The position numbers and the translations under genes were made by a program. From Bradyrhizobium ottawaense (GTDB lineage Bacteria; Pseudomonadota; Alphaproteobacteria; Rhizobiales; Xanthobacteraceae): 64,000 nucleotides of DNA. The stretch spans positions 3,235,001 to 3,299,000 of the forward strand of contig NZ_LT629693.1 in assembly GCF_900099825.1 (NCBI RefSeq), in the 5' to 3' direction. Shown piece after piece: positions 1-8,118 of the stretch. The notes beneath the pieces are model-generated. The model was not told where the DNA came from. It saw only the letters and a program-made list of their open reading frames with translations, and made no database searches. Position 1 is the stretch's first letter, and every line of letters starts with the position of its first letter.

Positions 1-229
1 CGTAATTGCGGATCGTGAACCAGGTCAGGATGTTCGGCGGCAGATGATCGATGAAGATCAGCCAGAGTGCCAACCCGCGAAACAGGTCGAGCCGCAATTC
101 GCGCTCGCCCGCCGCCGGGAACGCGATCGCCGGTGCGGACGCCGCCGCGGCATCGCTGGTCGCGGGCGCACACGTGGCTTTGGCACCTTCAAGCGGCGTA
201 CCGGCAACAGGATCGGCAATGGACGTCAT
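1..229 (-). CDS. opgC: OpgC-family protein, N-terminal fragment (runs off the window)
   Basis: A minus-strand reading frame begins with ATG at 229 and stays open to the window edge, giving 76 codons. After a variable, Ala-rich first 35 residues it reads ERELRLDLFRGLALWLIFID and then DHLPPNILTWFTIRNY, the hallmark first transmembrane helix of the OpgC family. OpgC proteins are multi-spanning inner-membrane acyltransferases that succinylate or otherwise modify periplasmic osmoregulated glucans. Only the first helix is visible, so the rest of the protein cannot be judged. The start lacks a clear Shine-Dalgarno sequence and an upstream start cannot be excluded. Confidence 0.75.
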   Translation of the reverse strand, partial: MTSIADPVAGTPLEGAKATCAPATSDAAAASAPAIAFPAAGERELRLDLFRGLALWLIFIDHLPPNILTWFTIRNY

Positions 230-473
230 TCGGCACCGTTGGGGCAGTTGGAAATTTCGCGCTGGCACTGTCCAAAATCGATCATATCGGCCCGCAAGTT
301 GCAGACAAGATACGCAGGAACAAGGCCAGCCGCGCGCGGCTGCGCTTTAGAATGGAACTATGTTGAAACCGCGATGAAATCCGCCGCAACCGGCCCCCCC
401 GGTCTTTCCTGCGATTGGTTCCGGTCGTTTTGTTGGGTATGATGCGCGACAGGATTTTCGAAGGCTTTTTCGC

Positions 474-866
474 ATGTACCGTGCCGTCACCCGTCAAATC
501 GAAGTTACCGTCGAACCGAACTTCATGCCGGAACGCTCGGCGACCGACCGGGGCCAGTATTTCTGGTCCTACACAATCGTGATCACCAATACCGGCGCCG
601 AGACCGTGCAGCTCCGCACCCGGCATTGGGTCATCACCGACGCGACCGGGCGCAAGCAGGAAGTCCGCGGCGAAGGCGTGGTCGGCGAACAGCCAGTGCT
701 CGCGCCCGGCGAGCGCTTCGAATACACCTCCGGCGTGCCGCTGCCGACCGCCTCCGGCTTCATGGCCGGCCGCTACCAGATGGTCAACGAGAGCGGCGAA
801 CGCTTTGAGATCGACGTGCCGACGTTCTCGCTCGACAGCCCGGAAGGCAAGCGGGTGTCGAATTAG
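474..866 (+). CDS. apaG: ApaG (DUF525) protein
   Basis: 130 residues, the usual ApaG length, forming a single fibronectin-III-like DUF525 domain. Family features visible are the N-terminal RQIEVTVEPNF strand, the YTIVITNTGAETVQLRTRHW segment, the glycine-rich GEGVVGEQPVLAPGERFEYTSG region and the C-terminal GRYQMVNESGERFEIDVPTF strand. The family is linked to cobalt/magnesium tolerance and nucleotide-related signalling; the biochemical role is not settled. It is a monocistron in the window, with truncated opgC leaving in the opposite direction and palindromic repeats directly downstream. Confidence 0.93.
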   Translation: MYRAVTRQIEVTVEPNFMPERSATDRGQYFWSYTIVITNTGAETVQLRTRHWVITDATGRKQEVRGEGVVGEQPVLAPGERFEYTSGVPLPTASGFMAGRYQMVNESGERFEIDVPTFSLDSPEGKRVSN

Positions 867-895
867 GGGCACCGCCGTCTCCGCGCATTGTGGAC

Positions 896-976
896 CGTAG
901 GATGGGTGGAGCGCAGCGATACCCATTAATACCGCCCGTGTGGCGATGGGTATCGCTTCGCTCCACCCATCCTACG
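896..976. repeat. Palindromic intergenic repeat (type A, CGTAGGATGGGTGG arms)
   Basis: Two nearly perfect inverted arms of about 31 bases face each other, starting CGTAGGATGGGTGGAGCG and ending in the reverse complement CCACCCATCCTACG, around a short spacer. Transcribed, it would fold into a long hairpin. It lies 30 bases after the apaG stop and could serve as its terminator-like structure, though no T-run follows. Confidence 0.85.
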
Positions 977-980
977 CGCC

Positions 981-1063
981 GTCATTGCGAGCGCAGCGAA
1001 GCAATCCATCGCACGGCATAACGGATAGATGGATTGCCGCGTCGCTTCGCTCCTCGCAATGAC
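981..1063. repeat. Palindromic intergenic repeat (type B, GTCATTGCGAGCG arms)
   Basis: Inverted arms GTCATTGCGAGCGCAGCG and CGCTCCTCGCAATGAC, each continuing into a match around the ATGGATTG core, separated by about 20 bases. A second member of the same family is at 31401-31512. This repeat type is common between genes in Bradyrhizobium-group genomes (recalled, not searched). Confidence 0.85.
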
Positions 1064-1074
1064 GTGTTGAGACA

Positions 1075-1536
1075 TGCCCTCTTGTTCTCGCGGCGCGATG
1101 CGCCCGGAGTTTTGCAAGAAACCTTTACCCTCGAAATCAGAGGGCACAGGGAAGGCCGGGTGCGCGCCGCACCCGCGGTCTCGCGTGCAATGTGCATAAA
1201 AAAATGCTGCACACGAGCATACAGGTTCAGCGGAAACACTCCGGCCTTCCCTGCGCAATGGCTTTACGGCCTATACGCGTTCGTCCTGGTGACCGGCTTT
1301 CTTGCCACCATCGTCAGCTCGAAGCGTTAGCCTCTCACGAACTTGACGCCAGCACCGGGGCGTCGGATCCAAACGATTTCACCGTACGCAACAGCAGCGT
1401 TCGTCTTCGCCGCCGAAGGGCTGGACAGACTTTTGGTGATTTGCCCGTCGTGCCAATTTGTCGCGGGCCTTGTGACTTGCCTTGTCGGGCAAAATCGTCG
1501 CGGCCGGCGTGACGCGAGGGTGTGAAGAGCAGTCAA
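1075..1536. repeat. Large dispersed repeat element / gene-free stretch
   Basis: The 673 bases between apaG and the LysR gene hold no convincing gene. After the two palindromes comes about 460 bases that I recognise as a dispersed Bradyrhizobium-group element: an inverted pair GGGAAGGCCGGG (about 1150) and CCGGCCTTCCC (about 1240), followed by a stretch whose minus strand can be read as a 69-residue frame (1327-1536) containing WHDGQITKSLSSPS and AYGEIVWIRRPGAGVKFVRG. That frame is often annotated as a hypothetical protein but behaves as a repeat remnant. The identification is from memory. Confidence 0.55.
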
Positions 1537-1539
1537 ATT

Positions 1540-2448
1540 CTACGTTTGAAACTGCGCTTGCGACCAGAGCAGGAACTCCCGGATTGCTGTCTGCATCGGG
1601 TGATCGGGTCGATAGCTCACGTGGAAGCAATAGCCCGGCAAGATAACATCGGATAGACAGCGGAGGCTGCCAGCGGCCAATTCCGCCGCGACGATGATAT
1701 CGCTGCACAAGGCAATTCCCTGTCCGGCAAGAAGGGCGGCGATGGCATGCGGCTCTTCGCGAAAGCTCAGACTGACGAGGTTGCCTAGCGGCGGGACAAG
1801 CGCGTATTTCTCCCGCGCAGCGATTTCCCAGCGACGCCATGTCGGCGCATTCGTATCCGAGGACGGCCAAGCGTAACTGATCAGAGGAAAGGTCGCCAAA
1901 TCGGCGGGGCTGAGGCTATCTGTGACATGCCCCACAAGGGCCGGGCTCCCGACAACCAGGAAGCGATCGCAGGACAATTCGACAGATTGAACATCCGGCG
2001 GCGGTGATCGAGCGTAGCGGATGGCGATATCCGCCTCCCCTGTCTTCAGGTTCAGCACTTCGTCCGTTCCGATAACGTCGAGGTGCAGATGCGGATGCAG
2101 AGTTCGCCACAAGGGCAGCCGCGGCACCAGCCAGCGAGCGACGAACGCGTTCGTACCGGTGATACGCAGACGACCGCCGCGAGTCCCGACCGTCGCGCCG
2201 GCCACCGCCGCCGCCATCCGCGCCAGGCATTCGTTGACAACCGGGTAGATCTGCAGACCGGCGGGTGACAATTGCAGCGGTCGCGGCCGGCGGCGAAATA
2301 ATGGCTGCCCGCAATGGCCTTCCAGCAGCCGAATCTGGTGACTGATCGCAGTCGGCGTAACGCCCAATTCAGCCGCCGCCTCCTTGAAGCTCATGTGCCG
2401 GGCGGCGGCCTCGAACGCTCGCAGCTCTATCAACGGTGGAAGGCCCAT
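1540..2448 (-). CDS. LysR-family regulator, GcvA-like
   Basis: 302 residues. The N-terminus MGLPPLIELRAFEAAARHMSF leads into the winged helix-turn-helix (KEAAAELGVTPTAISHQI, about 22-39) and the QPLFRRRPRPLQLSPAG wing, typical of the GcvA-like branch of LysR proteins. The effector-binding domain follows from about residue 90 (RLRITGTNAFVARWLVPRLP). It is transcribed divergently from the flavin-dependent monooxygenase-like gene at 2560, with a perfect inverted repeat in the 111-base gap, so it very probably controls that gene and itself. The effector cannot be predicted. Confidence 0.9.
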   Translation of the reverse strand: MGLPPLIELRAFEAAARHMSFKEAAAELGVTPTAISHQIRLLEGHCGQPLFRRRPRPLQLSPAGLQIYPVVNECLARMAAAVAGATVGTRGGRLRITGTNAFVARWLVPRLPLWRTLHPHLHLDVIGTDEVLNLKTGEADIAIRYARSPPPDVQSVELSCDRFLVVGSPALVGHVTDSLSPADLATFPLISYAWPSSDTNAPTWRRWEIAAREKYALVPPLGNLVSLSFREEPHAIAALLAGQGIALCSDIIVAAELAAGSLRCLSDVILPGYCFHVSYRPDHPMQTAIREFLLWSQAQFQT

Positions 2449-2460
2449 GCCTTTATTCTA

Positions 2461-2477
2461 GATGAACGGAATTCATC
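2461..2477. promoter_or_regulatory. Putative LysR operator (inverted repeat)
   Basis: GATGAA-CGGAA-TTCATC is a perfect 6-base inverted repeat with a 5-base spacer, 13 bases upstream of the LysR start and 83 bases upstream of the divergent monooxygenase-like gene. This position and symmetry fit an autoregulatory LysR site. Confidence 0.55.
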
Positions 2478-2559
2478 TGCACCTGAAATGTTGCCGTGTT
2501 GCCGACCGAGATCGTCACAGGGATGATGATCTATCGGACAACAGCAGGACCGCACCGCA

Positions 2560-3717
2560 ATGATGCAACGAAAGCCGGAAGTCGTCGGAAAATTCCTGCA
2601 AAAGATCAGGCTGTTGAGCCCGCTGGTCGAAGAGCACCGCGCTGCATTCGACCGTGACCGGCGCATGCCAAAGCCGGTGTTCGATGCGCTCACCGAATGC
2701 GACCTGTTGCGCTTGTGGATGCCGGAATCCCTGGGCGGGCCAGAACTTTCCCCGCTCGATTTTCTCGAGGTGGTCGAGGCCGCATCGGAGCTGGAAGCCT
2801 CGGTCGGATGGATCATCGGCAACGGCGCCGGGATGAGCCGGGCCGCGGGCTATTTTCCCACCGACGTTTCCCGCGCTTGGTTCGCTGATCGGCGTTCTTT
2901 CGTCGTCGCCGCGACCGGCGGCGTGGGCACCGCGACGCGGGTAGCCGGAGGCTTCCGCCTCACGGGCCGATGGCCATTCGCCAGCGGCATTCATCACGCC
3001 AGCAAGATCATGGCGCTTTGCGCCGTCGCGCCGCCCGCGGGCGAAAGCGAGCCCGAACTGATCAGCTGTTACCTCGAGCCTTCTGACGTTACCATCGTCG
3101 ATACGTGGCAAGTCTCCGGCCTGCGCGGCACCGGAAGCTGCGATTTCGAAATCAGGGACCGCTTTGTGCCTGGTGAGCACGTCCACGATTTCCTCAACTT
3201 CCAGCCGGCGCAAAGCGGCCTGCTCTACCGGATTCCCACCGTGTCGATTTTCGCGACGAGCATTTCTGCGGTGCCGCTGGGAATAGCCGGTTCGGCGGTG
3301 TCGACCTTCGCCAAGCTTGCCGGCAAAGCGCGCCCGGGATCGAAGGCGACGCCCGGAGAACGCGAAGTCATTCAGGATCAGGTCGGCCGCGCGGACGCCA
3401 TCCTGAGGGCTGCCCGCGCCGGTCTACATGAGGCTCTCGGTGAGTTGATGGCGGCGATCGACGGTGGGGGGCAACGCCTGATCCATGCACGGGTGAATTT
3501 TCGATCTTCCGTGTCGCACGCGGCCGAAAGCGCGGTGCGCATCGTCGAAATGATGACGTCGGCAGCGGGCTCCATCGCCATCTTCGAGGGGTGCGGGCTG
3601 GAGCGCTGCACACGCGACATGCACGCGGCCGTCAAGCATATTGCGATGTCGCCCAACAACTACATCCTCGCCGGACGTGTGCGACTGGGCCTCGCTCCCG
3701 GGACATCCCGTTTCTGA
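2560..3717 (+). CDS. Acyl-CoA dehydrogenase-fold flavoprotein, group D flavin monooxygenase-like (HsaA type)
   Basis: 385 residues with acyl-CoA dehydrogenase N-, middle and C-terminal domains, closest in style to the two-component flavin hydroxylases (HsaA, p-hydroxyphenylacetate hydroxylase C2). Features: PESLGGPELSPLDFLEVVEAAS (about 53-74), the beta-domain segment VAGGFRLTGRWPFASGIHHA (about 128-147), VSGLRGTGSCDFEI, and a C-terminal helical domain with AAGSIAIFEGCGLERCTRDMHA. No acyl-CoA dehydrogenase catalytic Glu motif is apparent. Such enzymes need reduced flavin from a separate reductase; none is adjacent. The divergent LysR gene is the likely regulator. Substrate unknown. Confidence 0.8.
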   Translation: MMQRKPEVVGKFLQKIRLLSPLVEEHRAAFDRDRRMPKPVFDALTECDLLRLWMPESLGGPELSPLDFLEVVEAASELEASVGWIIGNGAGMSRAAGYFPTDVSRAWFADRRSFVVAATGGVGTATRVAGGFRLTGRWPFASGIHHASKIMALCAVAPPAGESEPELISCYLEPSDVTIVDTWQVSGLRGTGSCDFEIRDRFVPGEHVHDFLNFQPAQSGLLYRIPTVSIFATSISAVPLGIAGSAVSTFAKLAGKARPGSKATPGEREVIQDQVGRADAILRAARAGLHEALGELMAAIDGGGQRLIHARVNFRSSVSHAAESAVRIVEMMTSAAGSIAIFEGCGLERCTRDMHAAVKHIAMSPNNYILAGRVRLGLAPGTSRF

Positions 3718-3746
3718 TCGGGCGCCGCATTCTGTTGCCCAGACGC

Positions 3747-4124
3747 CTACATCACCCGGATCGGCAACTGGACACTGACGCCGCGGCCCGCCGGAAACAA
3801 CGCTTCCAGCACGACGAGATCGGGCCCGATATATCCGCGCTGGGAGGTGTAGATCGCCTGTACCCCCGGCACGCGGCGACGGTTGCAGACGTTGCGGGGG
3901 TTGGCCGGCGGAAAATTCGGAAACACGCCGGTCTGCCGGATGCTGACCCGGCCATGTTCGGGCGGCTGCACCACCCGCACGACGACCGCGCCGGCGGACG
4001 TACAATCGGGATTGGTGGCGTAGGCAAAGTACAATTGTAGCGGCCTGCCCGAGGCTACGACCTTGTCGGCCTGCGCCGGCGCCATCGACAACAACAGTCC
4101 CAAAACAATCACGACCAAACGCAT
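3747..4124 (-). CDS. Small secreted protein of unknown function
   Basis: 125 residues. The first 19 (MRLVVIVLGLLLSMAPAQA) form a Sec signal peptide with an AQA cleavage site, so the product is probably periplasmic. The mature part has two cysteines (in NPDCTSAGAVVVRVV and PRNVCNRRRVPGVQAIYTS) that could form a disulphide, and strand-rich sequence such as GYIGPDLVVLEALFP resembling small beta-sandwich proteins of Bradyrhizobium. The frame converges on the flavoprotein gene with a 29-base gap. No function can be assigned. Confidence 0.7.
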   Translation of the reverse strand: MRLVVIVLGLLLSMAPAQADKVVASGRPLQLYFAYATNPDCTSAGAVVVRVVQPPEHGRVSIRQTGVFPNFPPANPRNVCNRRRVPGVQAIYTSQRGYIGPDLVVLEALFPAGRGVSVQLPIRVM

Positions 4125-4204
4125 TCCCGGATTCCCCAGCCACTGAGCCGACAGGCGGCGGCGAGGAAATCTACACGCCGGAATTGTGATCCGTCGAGAG
4201 GGCT

Positions 4205-5203
4205 CTACTCCACGCCCGCTTCCTGCGGTGTGAACTCATACACCGACGAGCAGAACTCGCAGGTCACGACCACCTTGTTGTCCTTGACCATGTCGGCGCG
4301 GTCCTTGGCGGCAAAATTCTTCAGCATCGCCGAGACCGCATCGCGCGAGCAGGAGCATTGCGCGCGCAAGGTGAGCTGCGGAAACACCCGCACGCCGCGT
4401 TCGTGAAACAACCGATACAGGAGTCGCTCGCCCGACAAATCCGGATCGATCAGTTCGACGTCCTCGACGGTCGCGATCAGCGACTGGCCTTCGACCCAGG
4501 CGTCATCCTCCTCGATCTCGGGCCTTTCCACGCCTTCCGGGACGTCGCCGGGATCGAGATCTTGCCGCGCCCGCTCCGGGGCCTTGGGCAGAAACTGCAG
4601 CAGCATGCCGCCGGCGCGCCAGCGATGTTTTGGACCTTCGCCGCCGCCACGCCATTCCTCGCCGACGGCGAGCCGCACCCGGGTCGGGATCTGCTCGGAG
4701 CGCAGGAAATATTCGTGGGCGGCATCTTCGAGATTGCCGCCGTCGAGCGCCACCAGGCCCTGATAGCGGCTCATGTCCGGGCCCTGGTCGACCGTCATCG
4801 CCAGATGGCCCTTGCCGAGCAGGGTGCCGGAATCCTGGCCGTCCTTCAGCTTTGTCGCGTCGTAGCGCGCATAGGCGCGCAGCCGATCGGGCGCCTGGAA
4901 ATCCACGATCAGGAACGACACCGGGCCGTCGGTCTGGGTCTGCAGGATGAAGCGGCCGTCGAATTTGAGCGACGAGCCCAACAGCGTCGTCAGCACGATC
5001 GCCTCGCCCAGCAGCTTGCCGACGGGGGCGGGATAATCGTGCTTGGTCAGGATGTCGTCGAGCGCGGGGCCCATGCGCGTCAGCCGGCCGCGCAGGTCGA
5101 GCGCACTGACCTCGAACGGCAGCACCGCATCGTCGACGGGAACCGATGACGGCGCGCGGATAGGGGCCTCGGCCGTGATTTTGATATCGGGGGATTGTGA
5201 CAT
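4205..5203 (-). CDS. hslO: Hsp33 redox-regulated chaperone
   Basis: 332 residues, consistent with Hsp33. The N-terminal substrate-binding domain is recognisable in LLGEAIVLTTLLGSSLKFDGRFILQ and GPVSFLIVDF. The C-terminal zinc centre is complete: Cys283 and Cys285 (CSCS) and Cys315 and Cys318 (CEFC). In the family these cysteines bind zinc when reduced and form disulphides on oxidative stress plus heat, switching the protein to an active holdase in the cytosol. A palindromic repeat separates it from the upstream argDF pair, so it is probably its own transcription unit. Confidence 0.95.
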   Translation of the reverse strand: MSQSPDIKITAEAPIRAPSSVPVDDAVLPFEVSALDLRGRLTRMGPALDDILTKHDYPAPVGKLLGEAIVLTTLLGSSLKFDGRFILQTQTDGPVSFLIVDFQAPDRLRAYARYDATKLKDGQDSGTLLGKGHLAMTVDQGPDMSRYQGLVALDGGNLEDAAHEYFLRSEQIPTRVRLAVGEEWRGGGEGPKHRWRAGGMLLQFLPKAPERARQDLDPGDVPEGVERPEIEEDDAWVEGQSLIATVEDVELIDPDLSGERLLYRLFHERGVRVFPQLTLRAQCSCSRDAVSAMLKNFAAKDRADMVKDNKVVVTCEFCSSVYEFTPQEAGVE

Positions 5204-5250
5204 GGCGCTCTATCTGGGGTCGGCGGGGGCGGAAAGTAAGGTCTCTCGGC

Positions 5251-5365
5251 GTCATGGCCGGACTTGTTCCGGCCATCCACGCCTTGCTTACCGATAGTCT
5301 TGAAGACGTGGATGCCCGGGACACCTAGCGCGAAGACGCGCTTCGCGCCACTGCCCGGGCATGAC
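5251..5365. repeat. Palindromic repeat (GTCATGGCCGG / CCCGGGCATGAC type)
   Basis: Begins GTCATGGCCGGACTTGTTCC and ends GCCCGGGCATGAC, with an internal ACGTGGATG core. It belongs to the same family as the element at 25972-26060. It occupies most of the argF-hslO gap and may terminate argF transcription. Confidence 0.8.
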
Positions 5366-5390
5366 GAAACTTTAGGCTTTCCGACGCTCT

Positions 5391-6317
5391 CTACGCCACC
5401 GCCCCAAAACACCAGGCCAGGATGCCCTTTTGGGCATGCAGGCGGTTTTCGGCTTCGTCGAACACCACCGATTGCGGGCCGTCGATCACCTCGTCGGTGA
5501 CTTCCTCGCCACGATGGGCCGGCAGGCAGTGCATGAAAATTGCGTCCTTCTTCGCCAGCGACATCAGCTTGGCATTGACCTGATAGGGCTTCAGCACGTT
5601 GTGACGATGTTCGCCTTCCTTATCGCCCATCGACACCCAGGTATCGGTGACGACGCAATCGGCGCCGCGCACGGCTTCTTCCGGATCGGCGCCGAGCACG
5701 ATCGGGGCTTGGGTGGCCTTGATCCAGTCCTTCATCGCCTTGTTCGGCGCGAACTGCGGCGGGGTGGCGACATTGAGCTTGAACTTGAACCGCTCGGCGG
5801 CATGCGCCCAGGAGGCCAGCACGTTGTTGTCGTCGCCGGTCCAGGCCACGGTGCGGCCCTCGATCGGCCCGCGATGCTCCTCGAACGTCATCAGGTCGGC
5901 CATCACCTGGCAGGGATGCGAGCGCCGCGTCAGCCCGTTGATAACGGGCACAGTGGCGTAGGCGGCCAGTTCCAGGAGCGCCTCGTGGTTGAGGATGCGG
6001 ATCATGATCGCATCGACATAGCGCGACAGCACGCGCGCGGTATCGGCGATGGTCTCGCCGCGGCCGAGCTGCATTTCCGCGCCGGTCAGCATGATGGACT
6101 CGCCGCCGAGCTGGCGCATGCCGACGTCGAACGACACCCGCGTCCGGGTTGACGGCCGTTCGAAGATCATCGCCAGCGTCTTGCCTTCGAGCGGCTTCTT
6201 CGCCTTTTCATGCGCCTTCAGCTTCGCCTTCATGGCGGCGCTGGCGTCGAGCATGTTGCGCAGCTCTTGCAGCGGCAGCTCGCTGATATCGAGAAAGTGA
6301 CGGACGGGCTGGCTCAT
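5391..6317 (-). CDS. argF: Ornithine carbamoyltransferase
   Basis: 308 residues from the ATG at 6317. The enzyme condenses carbamoyl phosphate and ornithine to citrulline in cytosolic arginine synthesis. Signature motifs are present: the carbamoyl-phosphate loop [23 protein letters not shown], the [13 protein letters not shown] segment and the C-terminal catalytic [11 protein letters not shown]. The start codon overlaps the argD stop by one base (TGATG), implying translational coupling; a GTG one codon earlier is possible. The order argD-argF on one transcript is usual in Rhizobiales. Confidence 0.97.
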   Translation of the reverse strand: MSQPVRHFLDISELPLQELRNMLDASAAMKAKLKAHEKAKKPLEGKTLAMIFERPSTRTRVSFDVGMRQLGGESIMLTGAEMQLGRGETIADTARVLSRYVDAIMIRILNHEALLELAAYATVPVINGLTRRSHPCQVMADLMTFEEHRGPIEGRTVAWTGDDNNVLASWAHAAERFKFKLNVATPPQFAPNKAMKDWIKATQAPIVLGADPEEAVRGADCVVTDTWVSMGDKEGEHRHNVLKPYQVNAKLMSLAKKDAIFMHCLPAHRGEEVTDEVIDGPQSVVFDEAENRLHAQKGILAWCFGAVA

Positions 6318-7525
6318 CACCCCGCCACCTTCTTCAACGCCGCTCCGGACAGCGCGATGCAGGCGCGCTCGAGCATCTGCACGGATTGCTCGATCTCGGC
6401 CTCGTTCACGATCAAGGGCGCCAGGAAGCGCACCACATTGTCGCCGGCGCCGACGGTGAGCAGCTTTTGCTCGCGCAGCGCATTGACGAGATCGCCCGAG
6501 GGCACCACGGCCTTGACGCCGACCAGGAGCCCCTCGCCGCGCACTTCCGACAGCACGTTCGGATAGCGATCGACCACCGAGGCCAGCTTCTGCTTCAACA
6601 GCAGCGACATCTTCTGCACATGGTCGAAGAAGCCGGGCTTCAGCATCACGTCGAGTACGGCGTTGGCCGCCGCGATCGCCAGCGGATTGCCGCCGAAGGT
6701 CGAGCCATGCGAGCCCGGCGTCATGCCGGACGCGGCTTCCGCGGTCGCCAGGCAGGCGCCGATCGGGAAGCCGCCGCCGAGCGCTTTCGCCAGCGACATC
6801 ACATCGGGGGTGACGCCGAGGCGCTTATAGGCAAACAGATCGCCGGTGCGGCCCATGCCGGTCTGCACCTCGTCGAACGCCAGCAGCAGGCCATGCTTGT
6901 CGCACAACTCGCGCAACGCCTTGAAGAACGCGTTCGGCGCCGAGCGGACGCCGCCCTCGCCCTGCACCGGCTCGATCAGGATGCCGGCGGTATGCGGGCC
7001 GATCGCCTTCTTCACCGCTTCGAGATCGCCATGCGGCACCTGGTCGAAGCCGTCCATCGGCGGCCCAAAACCTTCGAGATATTTGGCGGAGCCGGTCGCG
7101 GCCAGCGTCGCCAGCGTGCGGCCGTGGAAGGCGCCCTCGAAGGTGACGATGCGATAGCGCTCGGGATGACCCTTGGCGGCGTGATACTTGCGCATCACCT
7201 TGATCACGCATTCCATCGCCTCGGCGCCGGAATTGCAGAAGAACACATAGTCGGCAAAGCTCTGCTCGCACAGCCGCGCGGCGAGTTTGTCGCCGTCGGG
7301 CGACTTGAACAGGTTCGACATGTGCCACAGTTTCGTGGCCTGCTCCTGCAGGGCGGCGACCAGTTGCGGATGGCAATGGCCCAGCGCATTGACCGCGACG
7401 CCCGAGGTGAAGTCGAGATAGCGATCGCCGTTGGTGGCGACCAGCCACGCGCCCTCGCCGCGCTCGAAGCCGAGATCGACCCTGGCGAAAACGGGGAGCA
7501 GATGCGACGTAGCGCTGTTGGTCAT
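6317..7525 (-). CDS. argD: Acetylornithine aminotransferase
   Basis: 402 residues from the ATG at 7525; the open frame extends much further upstream but the extra 150 residues lack family similarity and cross a promoter. A PLP enzyme of fold type I that converts N-acetylglutamate semialdehyde to acetylornithine. Visible: [19 protein letters not shown] near the N-terminus, [20 protein letters not shown], the GAFHGRTL motif, [16 protein letters not shown] with the cofactor-ring Asp, and the Schiff-base lysine in [17 protein letters not shown], followed by [11 protein letters not shown]. The leader contains an unusual hairpin and three tandem repeats. Confidence 0.96.
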   Translation of the reverse strand: MTNSATSHLLPVFARVDLGFERGEGAWLVATNGDRYLDFTSGVAVNALGHCHPQLVAALQEQATKLWHMSNLFKSPDGDKLAARLCEQSFADYVFFCNSGAEAMECVIKVMRKYHAAKGHPERYRIVTFEGAFHGRTLATLAATGSAKYLEGFGPPMDGFDQVPHGDLEAVKKAIGPHTAGILIEPVQGEGGVRSAPNAFFKALRELCDKHGLLLAFDEVQTGMGRTGDLFAYKRLGVTPDVMSLAKALGGGFPIGACLATAEAASGMTPGSHGSTFGGNPLAIAAANAVLDVMLKPGFFDHVQKMSLLLKQKLASVVDRYPNVLSEVRGEGLLVGVKAVVPSGDLVNALREQKLLTVGAGDNVVRFLAPLIVNEAEIEQSVQMLERACIALSGAALKKVAG

Positions 7526-7539
7526 GGCGATCACTTGTT

Positions 7540-7586
7540 GTTTGAGAGCGGCCAGGTTTGAGAGCAGCCAGTTTGAGAGCCGCCAG
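7540..7586 (-). repeat. Three tandem 15-16 base repeats in the argD leader
   Basis: On the plus strand three copies follow without gap: GTTTGAGAGCGGCCAG, GTTTGAGAGCAGCCA and GTTTGAGAGCCGCCAG. In the argD mRNA they read as repeated GCTCTCAAAC units ending 14 bases before the start codon, where no clear Shine-Dalgarno is present. They could be a protein- or RNA-binding element controlling argD translation. Purpose unknown. Confidence 0.75.
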
Positions 7587-7625
7587 GGCGCGTGAGCCTT
7601 CGCGCACGCAACCGCCAGCCACCCG

Positions 7626-7658
7626 AAAACAAAACGTGCCGCCTTTTGGGGCGGCACG
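7626..7658 (-). terminator. Terminator-like hairpin at the 5' end of the argD transcript
   Basis: CGTGCCGCC and GGCGGCACG (7635-7658) form a 9-bp stem with a 6-base loop. On the minus strand it is followed by TTTTGTTTT, the look of an intrinsic terminator. It lies between the argD promoter and the argD start, so it would be either an attenuator or a 5'-stabilising hairpin. Confidence 0.65.
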
Positions 7659-7665
7659 TGAGGGC

Positions 7666-7693
7666 ATTCTATGCTGGCGGCGGAACGTGTCAA
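7666..7693 (-). promoter_or_regulatory. Sigma-70-type promoter of argD-argF
   Basis: Minus-strand TTGACA (7693-7688) and TAGAAT (7671-7666) are separated by 16 bases. The start point expected about 7 bases downstream (near 7659) falls at the base of the hairpin at 7635-7658. Confidence 0.6.
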
Positions 7694-7737
7694 CACGCCG
7701 TAGAGCCTGCTTCGCAGGCTCGTTAATCTTCTTGTTT

Positions 7738-7786
7738 GAGCATGATCTTTTCGGAAAACCGGTGTCCACTTTTCCGGATCATGCTC
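7738..7786. repeat. Palindromic repeat (GAGCATGATC type)
   Basis: GAGCATGATC...GATCATGCTC inverted ends flank CGGAAAACCGGTGTCCACTT. Related copies are at 38641-38836. With the argD leader elements and the GANTC cluster this accounts for most of the 593 bases between argD and gcrA; about 7787-7895 shows nothing further. Confidence 0.8.
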
Positions 7787-7895
7787 AAGAGCCGGCTTCC
7801 TGCACTGCAAGAAAAGGCAATCCGTACATTTCCGGTGTGGTGGAAAACGCGCATTGCAATGCCTAGATGTCGGAACATGTGGACGCATGGCCGCG

Positions 7896-8040
7896 GACTC
7901 TTGCGCCAGAGTCACGCCATATTGTAGCGTCTGGGCTGTCGGGTACGACATCTCGTGCGGCAGTTCTGATCCCAAGAGTCTATTTGTACAGCGTACACGT
8001 TCGGGCGCGATTTTCGCGCCCGGCGAGGGCTAAGGGATTC
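7896..8040. promoter_or_regulatory. Cluster of four GANTC (CcrM methylation) sites upstream of gcrA
   Basis: GACTC at 7896-7900, GAGTC at 7909-7913, GAGTC at 7976-7980 and GATTC at 8036-8040. GANTC is the CcrM target in Alphaproteobacteria and GcrA acts at promoters with methylated GANTC. Four in 145 bases is denser than expected by chance (about one per 256). Confidence 0.55.
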
Positions 8041-8118
8041 TGACCGCTGGGATATTTGAGATTTGGCATCGCCAGCGCTGCCCCCGGTTGGCCAGCGCGA
8101 AGCGAAGGGAAGAATTCG

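Noticed and set aside
282..926. 214-codon minus-strand frame over apaG
   Set aside because: It is antisense to a clear ApaG protein and has no recognisable motif; high GC makes such frames common.
1327..1536. 69-codon frame as a gene
   Set aside because: Its sequence matches a dispersed repeat recalled from related genomes and not a conserved protein.
6386..7561. 391-codon plus-strand frame over argD
   Set aside because: Antisense to argD; composition rich in His/Arg/Gly and no start context.
7526..7975. 150-codon N-terminal extension of argD
   Set aside because: It crosses a good promoter, hairpin and repeats, and ArgD proteins begin at the MTNSATSHL position.
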